Shown piece by piece: positions 1 through 8,906 of a stretch of 64,000 nt of DNA (position 1 is the stretch's first letter; each line of letters begins with the position of its first letter). The notes under the pieces are model-generated. The model saw nothing but the letters and a program-made list of their open reading frames with translations. It had not been told where the DNA came from and did no database searches. The stretch is from Telluria beijingensis (GTDB lineage: Bacteria; Pseudomonadota; Gammaproteobacteria; Burkholderiales; Burkholderiaceae_D), in the NCBI RefSeq assembly GCF_030770395.1, contig NZ_CP132480.1, positions 1,632,890 through 1,696,889 on the forward strand. Direction: 5' to 3'. A program made the translations under genes and the position numbers.

Positions 1-926
1 AAGGCAACGAATACCTGGTGGCCAGCGAATCGGTCGCCCTCGAAGGCCTGGGCTTCCGCTTCGTGCGCGACATCGCGCCGGGCGAAGCGGTCTTCATCGA
101 CGAAAACAACCAGCTGCACGAGCGCCAGTGCGCCGAGAACCCGTCGCTCAATCCCTGCGCCTTCGAATTCGTCTACCTGGCCCGTCCCGATTCCGTGATC
201 GACGGCGCCTCGGTGTACGCCACCCGCCTGCGCATGGGCGAATACCTGGCCGACAAGGTCAGCAAGGAAATCCCGGTAGATGAGATCGACGTCGTGATGC
301 CGATTCCAGACTCGTCGCGCCCGGCTGCGATCCAGCTGGCGCTCAAGCTCGGCGTGGAATACCGCGAAGGCTTCATCAAGAACCGCTACATCGGCCGCAC
401 CTTCATCATGCCGGGCCAGGGCATGCGCAAGAAATCGGTGCGCCAGAAGCTGAACGCGATCAGCTCCGAGTTCAAGGACAAGAATGTGCTGCTGGTCGAC
501 GATTCGATCGTGCGCGGCACCACCAGCCGCGAGATCGTGCAGATGGCGCGCGAAGCCGGCGCCCGTAAAGTGTTCTTCGCCTCGGCCGCGCCGCCGGTGC
601 TGTACCCGAACGTGTACGGCATCGACATGCCGACCCGCGACGAGCTGATCGCCCATGGCCGCACGACCGAAGAAGTGTGCCGCGAGATCACCGCCGACCG
701 CGTGGTGTACCAGGACGTCGATGCCCTCAAGCGCGCGATTTCCGACGTGAACCCGGCGCTGAAGAACTTCGAGGCTTCGTGCTTCGACGGCGTCTATGTC
801 ACCGGCGACGTGACCCCGGAATACCTGGACCGCCAGGAATCGGCGCGCCACAATCCGAAGTCGAAGGATGTCGAGGACAAGGTACGCACCCAGCTCAACC
901 TGAACCCGCCGGTGGCCGCCGAGTAA
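1..926 (+). CDS. purF: Amidophosphoribosyltransferase, C-terminal part
   Basis: The frame is open at the left edge, so only the C-terminal ~307 residues are present; the glutaminase N-terminus lies outside the window. PurF transfers the glutamine amide to PRPP, the first committed step of purine synthesis. The PRPP-binding loop VLLVDDSIVRGTTS (around nt 486-527) and the preceding block with GRTFI and MRKKSVRQKLN are typical of the phosphoribosyltransferase half. The stop is followed after 3 nt by a PLP enzyme, an arrangement common in betaproteobacteria. The first ATG/GTG visible inside the frame is not the real start. Confidence 0.95.
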   Translation, partial: GNEYLVASESVALEGLGFRFVRDIAPGEAVFIDENNQLHERQCAENPSLNPCAFEFVYLARPDSVIDGASVYATRLRMGEYLADKVSKEIPVDEIDVVMPIPDSSRPAAIQLALKLGVEYREGFIKNRYIGRTFIMPGQGMRKKSVRQKLNAISSEFKDKNVLLVDDSIVRGTTSREIVQMAREAGARKVFFASAAPPVLYPNVYGIDMPTRDELIAHGRTTEEVCREITADRVVYQDVDALKRAISDVNPALKNFEASCFDGVYVTGDVTPEYLDRQESARHNPKSKDVEDKVRTQLNLNPPVAAE

Positions 927-929
927 GCC

Positions 930-2171
930 ATGTCGAAAAACGAAGGCTACGGCTTCACCACCACCATCCTGCACAACGACCGGCGCAAGCCGATCGAGCA
1001 GGGCTCGCTGCACAAGCCGGTGCACACCTCGGTCGCCTTCGGCTATGCCGACGCGCGCCAGCTGGCTTCGGTGTTCCAGGGCAAGGAGCCGGGCTTCCGC
1101 TACGGCCGCCAGGGCAACCCGACGGTGTCGGCGCTGGAAGACAAGATCAGCAAGATGGAAGACGGCGTCGCCACCCTGTGCTTCGGCACCGGCATGGCGG
1201 CGATCGGTGCGCTGTTCCAGGCACTGTTGAAAGCCGGCGACCAGGTCGTATCGTCGAGCTTCCTGTTCGGCAATACCAACAGCCTGTGGCAGACGGTGGC
1301 GGGGCAGGGCGTCGATGTCGCCTTCGTCGACGCCACCGAAGTCGCGCAAGTGGAAGCGGCGCTCACGCCGCAGACCCGCATGGTGTTCGTCGAGACCATC
1401 GCCAATCCACGCACCCAAGTGGCCGACCTGGCGCGCATCGGTGAACTGTGCCGCGCGCGCGGCATCCTGTACGTGGTCGACAACACGATGACCACGCCCT
1501 GGCTGTTCCGCCCGAAGGCCGTACATGCCGGCCTGGTGGTCAATTCGCTGACCAAGTCGATCGGCGGCCACGGCATCGCGCTGGGCGGCGCGCTGACCGA
1601 TACCGGCCTGTTCGACTGGGCCGCGTATCCGAACATCGCGCCGAACTTCCGCAAGCAGGCGCCCGCCGCGCAGGGCATGGCCCAGTTGCGGGCCAAGGCG
1701 CTGCGCGACTTCGGCGCCGCGCTGGGCCCGGAAGCGGCGCACCACATCGCGGTCGGCGCCGAGACGCTTGCGCTGCGCATGGAGCGCACCTGCGCCAATG
1801 CGCTGGCGCTGGCGACGATGCTGGAGGCAGACGATCGCGTCGCTGCCGTCCATTACCCGGGCCTGGCGTCGCACCCGCAGAACGGCATCGTCTCCGAGCT
1901 GTTCCGTTCGGGCGGTTCGCTGCTGAGCTTCGAGCTACGGGACGACATCGATCCGTTCGATTACCTGAATCGCCTGCAACTGGCGATCCCGGCCTCGAAC
2001 CTGGGCGACAACCGCACGCTCGTGATCCCGGTGGCGCACACGATCTTCTTCGAGATGGGACCGGAGCGGCGCGCCAGCATGGGCATCGCCGAGGGCCTGA
2101 TCCGGGTGTCGGTGGGCATCGAGGATACCGACGACCTGGTCGGCGACTTCCGCCAGGCGCTCGATGCGTAA
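930..2171 (+). CDS. Cys/Met-metabolism PLP-dependent transsulfuration enzyme (cystathionine gamma-synthase family)
   Basis: This 413-residue protein has the whole Cys/Met PLP fold. A YGRQGNPT motif near residue 53 contacts the neighbouring subunit, FGTGMAAI binds the cofactor phosphate, VVDNTMTTPWLF carries the cofactor-contacting Asp, and NSLTKSIGGHG contains the Schiff-base Lys. Family members perform gamma-replacement on activated homoserine (methionine synthesis) or gamma/beta elimination. The position 3 nt after purF resembles metZ loci, but the N-terminus (FTTTILHNDRRKPIEQGSLH) differs from classical MetZ, so the exact substrate is uncertain. A homoserine dehydrogenase gene lies about 16 kb downstream. 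Confidence 0.85.
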   Translation: MSKNEGYGFTTTILHNDRRKPIEQGSLHKPVHTSVAFGYADARQLASVFQGKEPGFRYGRQGNPTVSALEDKISKMEDGVATLCFGTGMAAIGALFQALLKAGDQVVSSSFLFGNTNSLWQTVAGQGVDVAFVDATEVAQVEAALTPQTRMVFVETIANPRTQVADLARIGELCRARGILYVVDNTMTTPWLFRPKAVHAGLVVNSLTKSIGGHGIALGGALTDTGLFDWAAYPNIAPNFRKQAPAAQGMAQLRAKALRDFGAALGPEAAHHIAVGAETLALRMERTCANALALATMLEADDRVAAVHYPGLASHPQNGIVSELFRSGGSLLSFELRDDIDPFDYLNRLQLAIPASNLGDNRTLVIPVAHTIFFEMGPERRASMGIAEGLIRVSVGIEDTDDLVGDFRQALDA

Positions 2172-2192
2172 AGCGGTGTAAAAGTCGATTTC

Positions 2193-2217
2193 CAGGGCCG
2201 GCGCGATGCCGGCCCTG
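2193..2217 (+). terminator. GC-rich hairpin after the PLP enzyme gene
   Basis: A perfect 10-bp stem (CAGGGCCGGC / GCCGGCCCTG) with a 5-nt loop begins 21 nt after the stop codon. There is no T-run after it, so it may be a weak or Rho-assisted terminator or an mRNA-stabilising end. Confidence 0.5.
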
Positions 2218-2291
2218 TCATATTAGCGGTTGAGCCCAGCCGTAAAACGCGGCTATCATGGGCTTTTACCTGCCAGTCTTGCCAAGTGCCC

Positions 2292-2996
2292 ATGAAACGA
2301 TTCCTGTTCTGCCTGTCCCTGATCGTCGGTAGCGCCGCCTTTGCCGGCGAACTCGAGGATGCCAACGCCCTGTTCGAGAAAAAGGACTATGCGGGCGCGC
2401 TCAAGCTGTACACCAAGCTGGCCAATGCCCGCAACCCGCAAGCCCAGCAGCAACTGGGCCAGATGTACTGGTATGGCGAAGCCGGCGCGGTCGACGAAGC
2501 GAAAGCCAAGGAGTTGTTTGAAAAGTCTGCCGCCAAGGGCAACAAGGTGGCCGCCGATTCGCTCGTGATCATGCAGCAGCGCGTGGAGCGCCGCGCCGAG
2601 ATCGATTACTGGATCAAGGGCTACGATGGCGCCGACCTGCAGTCGGGCGAGTACCGCTGCCCGTCGCCGCGCATCCCGGCGGTGTCGAAGCTGAACGACG
2701 AAATCGAGCGCGTGAACAAGGCAGTGACGGGCTGGCAGGACTGCTACAACAAGATGGTGACCAACCTGAATGCGCAGTCGCCGCTGACCAAGCGCATTCC
2801 GCCCGATATCGCGAAGCTGATGAACAAGCAGGAAACCGAGGCCTCGACCGCCTACCTGGAACAGGTGCGCCAGAACATCGCGGAAGGGGCGAAAGTCAAT
2901 TCGAAGATGATCCTGGCCGATTTTGCTGCGTGGCGCAATGCGACCGAGGCGTTCGTCGACCAGCACAATGCGGTGATCAACAAGATCAAGAACTAG
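2292..2996 (+). CDS. Secreted Sel1/TPR-like repeat protein of unknown function
   Basis: The protein begins with a clear signal peptide (MKRFLFCLSLIVGSAAFA, then GELED) and is predicted periplasmic. Residues ~20-85 form Sel1-like helical repeats (ANALFEKKDYAGALKLY; AQQQLGQMYWYGEAG; AKELFEKSAAKGN). Such repeats mediate protein-protein contact. The C-terminal half is helical and contains two Cys (EYRCPSPR, WQDCYNK) that could form a disulfide. The ATG at 2292 is preferred over a GTG two codons upstream because it starts the signal peptide exactly. The gene is monocistronic between a hairpin and a repeat pair. No specific function can be assigned. Confidence 0.75.
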   Translation: MKRFLFCLSLIVGSAAFAGELEDANALFEKKDYAGALKLYTKLANARNPQAQQQLGQMYWYGEAGAVDEAKAKELFEKSAAKGNKVAADSLVIMQQRVERRAEIDYWIKGYDGADLQSGEYRCPSPRIPAVSKLNDEIERVNKAVTGWQDCYNKMVTNLNAQSPLTKRIPPDIAKLMNKQETEASTAYLEQVRQNIAEGAKVNSKMILADFAAWRNATEAFVDQHNAVINKIKN

Positions 2997-3007
2997 ATTA
3001 CGTCTGA

Positions 3008-3125
3008 ACGTCGTTCCCGCCCTCGCCGGGCGCCTTGGCGAACCCAAGTCCCCAGCGCTGCCACAAGGGCCTATCCTGGTGATGAATCACGCAAACTTGG
3101 GTTCCCGCCTCCGCGGGAACGACGT
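3008..3125. repeat. REPIN-like inverted pair of REP-type repeats
   Basis: Copy 1 (3008-3050) reads ACGTCGTTCCCGC... ending GAACCCAAGTC, with an internal deviation. Copy 2 (3095-3125) reads ACTTGGGTTCCCGCC... ending GGGAACGACGT, its reverse complement. Each copy is itself palindromic, and the two face each other across ~45 nt. The same element recurs in the same inverted layout at 19409-19515. The pair may also end lexA transcription, which runs into it from the right. Confidence 0.75.
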
Positions 3126-3140
3126 GCTGATGGTGCTAAG

Positions 3141-3770
3141 TCAGTTCCAGCTGCGCATCAGGCCAACCGCCAGGCCTTCGAGCGCGAACTCTTCGTCGGG
3201 CGTGACTTCGATCACCTTGAAGTCGGGATTCTCGGGCAGCAGTTCGACCAGGTCGCCCGTCTTGCGGTAGCGCTTGACGGTAACTTCCTCGCCCAGGCGG
3301 GCCACGACGATCTGGCCGTTCTTGGCGCTGTCGATTTTCTTGACCGCCAGGAAGTCGCCATCCATGATGCCGGCGTCGCGCATCGACCAGCCTTTTACCT
3401 TGAGCAGGAAATCGGGCCGCGCCGCGAACATTGCGGTGTCGACGTTATACGTCGCTTCGACGTGTTCTTGCGCCAGGATCGGATTGCCGGCGGCGACGCG
3501 GCCGACCAGCGGCAGCGACATCAGCGAGGGAGGGGGCATCGGGATCTGCTCGACGCTGGCGCCCACCAGGCGGATGCCGCGCGAGGTGCCTGGCGAGATC
3601 TCGATCGCGCCCTTGCGCGCCAGCGCCTGCAGGTGTTCTTCGGCCGCATTGGCCGAGCGGAAGCCCAGTTCGGCCGCGATTTCGGCCCGGGTCGGAGGAA
3701 AACCCGTGTTCTCGATCGCTTCCTTGATCAGGTTCAGGATCTGTTCTTGCCTTGCAGTGAGCTTGAGCAT
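3141..3770 (-). CDS. lexA: LexA repressor, SOS regulator
   Basis: LexA represses DNA-damage genes until RecA filaments trigger its self-cleavage. The 209-residue protein has an N-terminal winged helix ([23 protein letters not shown], residues 25-47). The scissile bond is Ala94-Gly95 in VGRVAAGNP. The S24-family dyad is Ser129 ([10 protein letters not shown]) and Lys166 (EVTVKRY). The start at MLKLTARQ is chosen because it matches the family N-terminus; an in-frame ATG 22 codons earlier lies upstream of the SOS box and would abolish autoregulation. An SOS box sits 34 nt upstream of the start. Confidence 0.97.
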   Translation of the reverse strand: MLKLTARQEQILNLIKEAIENTGFPPTRAEIAAELGFRSANAAEEHLQALARKGAIEISPGTSRGIRLVGASVEQIPMPPPSLMSLPLVGRVAAGNPILAQEHVEATYNVDTAMFAARPDFLLKVKGWSMRDAGIMDGDFLAVKKIDSAKNGQIVVARLGEEVTVKRYRKTGDLVELLPENPDFKVIEVTPDEEFALEGLAVGLMRSWN

Positions 3771-3803
3771 AAATATCTTGCGGAAACGGGTTATAGAGGT
3801 AGA

Positions 3804-3819
3804 CTGTATTTTTGTACAG
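3804..3819. promoter_or_regulatory. SOS box (LexA operator) of lexA
   Basis: The sequence CTGTATTTTTGTACAG fits CTGT-N8-ACAG, and the flanking A/T extends the palindrome by one base pair on each side. It lies 34 nt upstream of the lexA start codon, as expected for autorepression. Confidence 0.9.
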
Positions 3820-3959
3820 TATTCTGCTATATGCAAGGGTTATACGCCGAAAAGCGCAAAAAAATCGCCCTTATCACACGAAATACGCTTTCCGCAAGCA
3901 ATTGTCGAGTGACTTTTGGACTGGTGAGCCGGTCAAGCGCCGAGACCTTGACAGCCTGG

Positions 3960-3988
3960 TTCCCATTTCCTCCATTTCACGCTATACT
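3960..3988 (+). promoter_or_regulatory. Probable sigma-70 promoter of the rpsF operon
   Basis: TTCCCA (3960-3965) is separated by 17 nt from TATACT (3983-3988), about 76 nt upstream of the rpsF start. A stronger-looking TTGACA at 3948 is 29 nt from this -10 box and so cannot pair with it. Confidence 0.5.
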
Positions 3989-4015
3989 AGCTGGCTGTTC
4001 CCTTCCCACACTCGT

Positions 4016-4058
4016 CTTGACGCCGAGGTGGGCATTTATGTAAAACGTCCTCAAGGAG
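4016..4058 (+). promoter_or_regulatory. Candidate S6:S18 autoregulatory leader of rpsF
   Basis: CUUGA (4016-4020) can pair with UCAAG (4051-4055), enclosing a CCG-containing segment (GCCGAGGUGGGC) just before the AAGGAG ribosome binding site. An rpsF leader with a bulged CCG that binds the S6:S18 complex is known in many bacteria. Sequestration of the binding site fits that mechanism, but the fold was judged by eye. Confidence 0.4.
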
Positions 4059-4064
4059 TAATGC

Positions 4065-4457
4065 ATGCGTCATTATGAAATCGTTTTTATCGTCCATCCG
4101 GACCAGAGCGAACAAGTCCCGGCGATGATCGAGCGTTACAAGACCACGGTGACCAGCCGCGGCGGTAACATCCATCGCGTGGAAGACTGGGGTCGCCGCC
4201 AGATGGCCTACCAGATCCAGAAGCTGCCAAAAGCCCACTACATCTGCCTGAACATCGAGTGCGACAACGAGACCCTGGTCGAGCTGGAAACCGCATTCAA
4301 GTTCAATGATGCCGTTCTGCGTCATCTGACCGTCAAGATGAAGAAAGCGGAAACCGCACCGTCGCCGATGATGAAATCGGTGCAGCGCGAAGACGCAGCC
4401 AAGAGCCACCGCGCAGAAGCAGCCGCTCCTGCAGCTGCCCCGGCTGCCGCTGCCTAA
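4065..4457 (+). CDS. rpsF: 30S ribosomal protein bS6
   Basis: The 130-residue protein begins [19 protein letters not shown] and carries the bS6 core ([29 protein letters not shown]). It binds bS18 on the small-subunit platform. The C-terminus is a low-complexity Ala/Pro tail ([14 protein letters not shown]). ATG at 4065 is used rather than the out-of-frame ATG at 4061, with AAGGAG at 4053-4058. It is the first gene of rpsF-priB-rpsR-rplI. Confidence 0.97.
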   Translation: MRHYEIVFIVHPDQSEQVPAMIERYKTTVTSRGGNIHRVEDWGRRQMAYQIQKLPKAHYICLNIECDNETLVELETAFKFNDAVLRHLTVKMKKAETAPSPMMKSVQREDAAKSHRAEAAAPAAAPAAAA

Positions 4458-4499
4458 GATTTTTTCCAGGAATTCGTAGTAACGTAGCAGAAGAACCGG

Positions 4500-4790
4500 G
4501 TGAGCCAGCTCCAGCTCGTGGCGACCATCGCCGAGCGTGATGTCCTGCGCTACACCCCGGCCGGCGTGCCGATCGTTTCAGCCGTCCTGATGCACAGTTC
4601 GCATCAGCGCGAAGCAGGGATCGATCGCCTGGTCGAGTTCGAAGTCCCCGCGTTCGCCGCGGGCGAGATTTCGGGCAGGTTCGGAAGCGCCGAGCTCGGC
4701 GCCAGCTACCGCTTCGACGGATTCCTCGCTAGAAAAAATCGCAACAGCAAAGCCCTGGTGTTTCACATCATTGATTTCAGTGCCGCCTAG
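4500..4790 (+). CDS. priB: Primosomal replication protein N (PriB)
   Basis: This 96-residue single OB-fold protein (LVATIAERDVLRYTPAGVPIVSAVLMHSSHQREAGIDRLVEFEVPAFAAGEISGRF) is homologous to SSB. It stabilises PriA on DNA during replication restart. It starts at GTG and lies between rpsF and rpsR, its usual place in beta- and gammaproteobacteria. The size is close to the normal ~100 residues. Confidence 0.92.
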   Translation: MSQLQLVATIAERDVLRYTPAGVPIVSAVLMHSSHQREAGIDRLVEFEVPAFAAGEISGRFGSAELGASYRFDGFLARKNRNSKALVFHIIDFSAA

Positions 4791-4821
4791 TTCGGCAATT
4801 TAGATATACAGGAGCCTCAAA

Positions 4822-5112
4822 ATGGCATTCGGTAAAAAGTTCGACAAAAACAAAGCTAAAGAAAAACTCAAGCGCAAGCAGCAGAACCCGCTGTTCAAGC
4901 GCAAGAAGTTCTGCCGCTTCACCGCCGCTGGCGTTGAGCAGGTTGACTACAAAGACGTTGACACCCTGAAGGACTTCGTCCAGGAAAACGGCAAGATCAT
5001 GCCAGCACGTCTGACCGGCACCAAGGCTCACTACCAGCGTCAGGTCGACACCGCCATCAAGCGCGCCCGTTACCTGGCGCTGCTGCCGTACACCGACCTG
5101 CACCACGGTTAA
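4822..5112 (+). CDS. rpsR: 30S ribosomal protein bS18
   Basis: The 96-residue basic protein contains the bS18 signature ([24 protein letters not shown] and ITPAR-like [33 protein letters not shown]). It pairs with bS6 in the 30S platform. The N-terminus is an extended Lys-rich segment ([22 protein letters not shown]). CAGGAG precedes the ATG. Confidence 0.97.
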   Translation: MAFGKKFDKNKAKEKLKRKQQNPLFKRKKFCRFTAAGVEQVDYKDVDTLKDFVQENGKIMPARLTGTKAHYQRQVDTAIKRARYLALLPYTDLHHG

Positions 5113-5150
5113 TCGTCGGTCACGACAGTCAGATATCCTGGAGATAAAAC

Positions 5151-5603
5151 ATGCAAGTTATTCTGTTGGAAAAAGTTATCAACGTCGGCAACCTGGGCGA
5201 CGTCGTCAAAGTCAAGGATGGTTACGCACGTAACTTCCTGATCCCGCAAAAGATGGCCCGCCGCGCTACCGCCGGCGCCGTCGCCGAGTTCGAAGCCAAG
5301 CGCGCCGAACTGGAAAAAGCAGCCGCCGAGAAACTGGCAGCCGCCCAAGCCCAAGGCGACAAGCTGAGCGGTCTGACCGTCACCATCGGCCAGAAGGCCG
5401 GCGTCGACGGCCGCCTGTTCGGTTCGGTCACCAATGCCGACATCGCCGAAGCGCTGACCAAGCAAGGCTTCCCGGTTGAAAAGTCGGCTGTTCGCCTGCC
5501 GACCGGCCCACTGAAGACCACCGGCGAATTCCCGGTTGCAGTCGCGCTGCACACCGACGTCGTGTCGGAAATCACCATCGCTGTCGTGGGCGAAGCTGCC
5601 TGA
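5151..5603 (+). CDS. rplI: 50S ribosomal protein bL9
   Basis: The 150-residue protein has the normal bL9 length. The N-terminal domain reads [36 protein letters not shown], followed by the long connecting helix ([24 protein letters not shown]) and a C-terminal domain. It binds 23S rRNA near the L1 stalk. It is the last gene of the ribosomal operon, followed by a strong terminator. Confidence 0.97.
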   Translation: MQVILLEKVINVGNLGDVVKVKDGYARNFLIPQKMARRATAGAVAEFEAKRAELEKAAAEKLAAAQAQGDKLSGLTVTIGQKAGVDGRLFGSVTNADIAEALTKQGFPVEKSAVRLPTGPLKTTGEFPVAVALHTDVVSEITIAVVGEAA

Positions 5604-5628
5604 TAGCATGTAGTGAAAGCAGTACCAG

Positions 5629-5654
5629 AAAAGCCGGGCTTGCCCGGCTTTTTT
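5629..5654 (+). terminator. Rho-independent terminator of the rpsF-rplI operon
   Basis: An 8-bp stem AAGCCGGG / CCCGGCTT with a CTTG loop is followed by a T6 run, 28 nt after the rplI stop. Confidence 0.9.
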
Positions 5655-5703
5655 GCTTTTGAAATTCACCAATTATGACAGCCGTGTGACAGGAGAAGGT
5701 ATA

Positions 5704-7101
5704 ATGCCGCCCATGAACGCAGCACCCGCCGACCCGCAACTCGAAGCACTACGCATCCCCCCGCATTCCATCGAAGCAGAGCAGTCCGTCATCGGCGGTC
5801 TGCTGCGCGACAATGCGGCCTGGGACCGTATCGCCGACTTCATGCATGCGGAAGACTTCTACCGTTACGATCACCGCATCATCTTCGAACAGATGGTGCG
5901 CCTGATCAATGCCGGCAAGCCGGCCGACGTGATCACCGTCTACGAAGCCTGCAACCAGCTCGGCAAGGCCGAGGACGTGGGTGGCCTGCAATACCTGAAC
6001 GCGATGGCGCAGAACACGCCGTCGGCCGCCAATATCCGCCGTTATGCCGAGATCGTGCGCGACCGCGGCATCCTGCGCCAGCTGATCACCGTCGCCGACG
6101 AAATCTCGGGTAATGCCTTCAACCCGCAGGGCAAAGAAGTAAAACAGATGCTCGACGAGGCGGAATCGCAGATCTTCGCCATCGCCGAACAGGGCGCCCG
6201 TGGCGCCCAGGGCTGGCTGGCAGTGCAGCCGCTGCTGACCCAGGTGGTCGAGCGCATCGACGAACTGTACTCGCGGGAAAACCAGGGCGAGATCACCGGC
6301 GTGCCGACCGGCTTCATCGACCTCGACCGCATGACTTCCGGCCTGCAGCCGGGCGACCTGGTCATCGTCGCCGGCCGTCCGTCGATGGGCAAGACCGCGT
6401 TCTCGGTCAATATCGGCGAGAATGTCGCGATCGAGGCCGGCCTGCCGGTCGCCGTGTTCTCGATGGAGATGGGCGGCGCCCAGCTGGCCATGCGTATGCT
6501 CGGTTCGGTCGGCCAGCTCGACCAGCACCGCCTGCGTACCGGCCGCCTGAACGACGAGGACTGGCCGCGCCTGACGCATGCCATCCAGAAGATGAACGAT
6601 GCCCAGCTGTATATCGATGAAACGCCGGCATTGAATCCGATCGAAATGCGCGCGCGGGCACGACGCCTGGCGCGCCAGTGTGGCAAGCTCGGGTTGATCA
6701 TCGTCGACTACCTGCAGCTGATGCAGGGTTCCAAGCCGGGCGACAACCGCGCGTCCGAGATCTCGGAGATCTCGCGTTCGCTGAAAGGCCTGGCCAAGGA
6801 ATTGCAGTGCCCCGTGATCGCGCTGTCGCAGCTGAACCGCTCGCTGGAACAACGCCCCAACAAACGGCCCGTGATGTCCGACCTGCGCGAATCCGGCGCT
6901 ATCGAACAGGATGCGGACGTGATCATCTTCCTGTACCGCGACGAAGTCTACAACCCGGATTCGCCTGATAAAGGCACCGCCGAGATCATCATCGGCAAGC
7001 AGCGTAACGGTCCGATCGGGGCGATCCGCCTCACCTGGATCGGCCAGTACACCAAGTTTGGCAACTACAGCGGCAACCTGTCCATCTACCAGGGCGACTA
7101 A
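5704..7101 (+). CDS. dnaB: Replicative DNA helicase DnaB
   Basis: DnaB is the hexameric 5'-3' helicase at the fork. The N-terminal primase-interacting domain begins PPHSIEAEQSVIGGLLRDN. The RecA-like motor has Walker A (AGRPSMGKTAFS), Walker B (LIIVDYLQLM) and motif H4 (DLRESGAIEQDADVIIFLYRD). The start at 5704 is supported by AGGAGAAG at 5691-5698 with 5-nt spacing, giving 465 residues, the family norm. An upstream in-frame ATG would overlap the rplI terminator. Confidence 0.97.
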   Translation: MPPMNAAPADPQLEALRIPPHSIEAEQSVIGGLLRDNAAWDRIADFMHAEDFYRYDHRIIFEQMVRLINAGKPADVITVYEACNQLGKAEDVGGLQYLNAMAQNTPSAANIRRYAEIVRDRGILRQLITVADEISGNAFNPQGKEVKQMLDEAESQIFAIAEQGARGAQGWLAVQPLLTQVVERIDELYSRENQGEITGVPTGFIDLDRMTSGLQPGDLVIVAGRPSMGKTAFSVNIGENVAIEAGLPVAVFSMEMGGAQLAMRMLGSVGQLDQHRLRTGRLNDEDWPRLTHAIQKMNDAQLYIDETPALNPIEMRARARRLARQCGKLGLIIVDYLQLMQGSKPGDNRASEISEISRSLKGLAKELQCPVIALSQLNRSLEQRPNKRPVMSDLRESGAIEQDADVIIFLYRDEVYNPDSPDKGTAEIIIGKQRNGPIGAIRLTWIGQYTKFGNYSGNLSIYQGD

Positions 7102-7191
7102 GCCGCATACCGCGGCCGGCGTCACGCCGCACACCATGCCGTCGCTTTTCCCGGAGCGTCGGCAATACCGAGAGAAAAACGGAGAAAAACA

Positions 7192-7818
7192 ATGTTTGGA
7201 CGCTTTTTGCCTAAAGAGGGCAATTTCTTTGAACTGTTCAACCAGCACGCTGCATTGTGCGTGAAGGGTGCGCATGAGATGGTCGGGCTGATGACCAATT
7301 TCGACGATCTCGAGACCCGCACCCATGCGGTCGAAACGATCGAGAAACAGGCCGACAAGATCACCTATGCCACGGTCGACCTGCTGCACAAGACCTTCAT
7401 CACCCCGCTCGACCGCGACGACATCCACAAGCTGATCACGCGCATGGACGACATCCTGGACATGATGGAAGACGCGGCCCAGACCGTGTCGCTGTACGAC
7501 CTGCACGCGGTCACGCCGGAAGCCAAGCGCCTGGCCGAGCTGTGCCTGTCGTGCTGCCTGAAGGTGCAAGAGGCGGTCTCGATGCTGCACGATATGGACA
7601 ATGCGCCGAAGATCGTCGCCATCTGCGAAGAGATCGACCGCTTCGAGTCGGACGCCGACCACGTGATGCGCGCCGCCATGTCCAAGCTGTTCCGCGACGA
7701 ACCGGACGTGCGCAACCTGATCAAGATGAAGGCGATCTACGAGATCCTCGAAACCGTGACCGACCGCTGCGAAGACGTGGCCAACATCATCGAAGGCATC
7801 ATCGTCGAGAACGCGTAA
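7192..7818 (+). CDS. DUF47 (PhoU-like) phosphate transport regulator
   Basis: This 208-residue, mostly helical protein begins MFGRFLPKEGNFFELFNQHA, characteristic of DUF47/PhoU-like proteins. It has repeated acidic metal-binding helices (HELVEKQADKIT-type: VETIEKQADKITYATVDLLHKTFITPLDRDDIH; EEIDRFESDADHVMR). Members are encoded with PiT phosphate transporters and are thought to regulate them. A pit gene follows after 22 nt. Confidence 0.9.
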   Translation: MFGRFLPKEGNFFELFNQHAALCVKGAHEMVGLMTNFDDLETRTHAVETIEKQADKITYATVDLLHKTFITPLDRDDIHKLITRMDDILDMMEDAAQTVSLYDLHAVTPEAKRLAELCLSCCLKVQEAVSMLHDMDNAPKIVAICEEIDRFESDADHVMRAAMSKLFRDEPDVRNLIKMKAIYEILETVTDRCEDVANIIEGIIVENA

Positions 7819-7840
7819 GCGTCTCCGATCGTTCACGATT

Positions 7841-8851
7841 ATGGAATCTCTACATATCAGCATCTACGTGCTGGGCATGCTGGTCGTGCTGGCCCTGATC
7901 TTCGACTTCATGAACGGCTTCCACGACTCGGCGAACTCGATCGCCACGGTCGTGTCGACCGGCGTCCTGAAGCCGCAGCACGCCGTCGCGATGGCCGCCT
8001 TCTTCAACTTCATCGCGATCTTCGTGGTCAACATGAAGGTGGCGCAGACCATCGGCAAGGGCACCATCGACCCGCAGATCGTCGACCACTACGTCATCTT
8101 CGGGGCCCTGGTCGGGGCGATCACCTGGAACCTGATCACCTGGTACTACGGCATCCCGTCCTCGTCCTCGCACGCCCTGATCGGCGGCCTGGTCGGCGCC
8201 GCGGTGGCCAAGGCCGGCACCGGTTCGCTGGTGTCGGGCGGCCTGCTCAAGACCGTGGCCTTCATCGTGGTCGCGCCGCTGCTGGGCTTTGCCCTCGGTT
8301 CGATCATCATGCTGATCGTGGCCTGGGTGTTCGTCAAGGCGACCCCGCGCAAGGTCGACGGCCTGTTCCGTAAATTGCAGCTGGTGTCGGCCGCGGCCTA
8401 CTCGCTGGGCCACGGCGGCAACGACGCGCAGAAAACCATGGGCATCATCTGGATGCTCCTGATCGCGGCCGGCTACGTCAGCGCCAACGACGCGCATCCA
8501 CCGGCCTGGGTCATCATCTCGTGCTACGCGGCGATCGCCTTCGGCACGCTGTTCGGCGGCTGGCGCATCGTCAAGACCATGGGCCAGAAGATTACCAAGC
8601 TCAAACCGGTGGGCGGCTTCTGCGCCGAGACCGGCGGCGCCATGACGCTCCTGATGTCGAGCGCCTTCGGCATCCCGGTGTCGACCACCCACACCATCAC
8701 CGGCGCCATCGTTGGCGTGGGCGCCGCGCAAAAGGCCTCGGCCGTGCGCTGGGGCGTGGCCGGCAATATCGTGTGGGCGTGGATCTTCACCATTCCGGCG
8801 TCGGCGTTCATCGCCGCGGTGGCGTGGTGGATCGGGACGCACATCATGTAA
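7841..8851 (+). CDS. pit: Low-affinity inorganic phosphate transporter, PiT family
   Basis: The 336-residue integral membrane protein carries the duplicated PiT signatures: GFHDSANSIATVVSTG near the N-terminus and GHGGNDAQKTMGII in the middle, plus VSTTHTITGAIVGVG. It imports phosphate, usually as a metal-phosphate complex, with cation symport. It is co-transcribed with the DUF47 gene and followed by a strong terminator. Confidence 0.93.
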   Translation: MESLHISIYVLGMLVVLALIFDFMNGFHDSANSIATVVSTGVLKPQHAVAMAAFFNFIAIFVVNMKVAQTIGKGTIDPQIVDHYVIFGALVGAITWNLITWYYGIPSSSSHALIGGLVGAAVAKAGTGSLVSGGLLKTVAFIVVAPLLGFALGSIIMLIVAWVFVKATPRKVDGLFRKLQLVSAAAYSLGHGGNDAQKTMGIIWMLLIAAGYVSANDAHPPAWVIISCYAAIAFGTLFGGWRIVKTMGQKITKLKPVGGFCAETGGAMTLLMSSAFGIPVSTTHTITGAIVGVGAAQKASAVRWGVAGNIVWAWIFTIPASAFIAAVAWWIGTHIM

Positions 8852-8878
8852 GGTGTGCTGAATGGCGTAACGAAAAAG

Positions 8879-8905
8879 CGGAGCCTGGATGGCTCCGTTT
8901 TTTTT
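8879..8905 (+). terminator. Rho-independent terminator after pit
   Basis: A 7-bp stem CGGAGCC / GGCTCCG with a TGGAT loop is followed by T8. It abuts the convergent gene ending at 8907. Confidence 0.92.
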
Positions 8906-8906
8906 G

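Noticed and set aside
3948..3988. TTGACA at 3948 as the -35 box of the rpsF promoter
   Set aside because: It is 29 nt from the only good -10 (TATACT at 3983), far outside the normal 16-18 nt.
5749..7863. A 704-codon open frame on the minus strand opposite dnaB and the DUF47 gene
   Set aside because: Antisense shadow of conserved genes; no fold or start signal.
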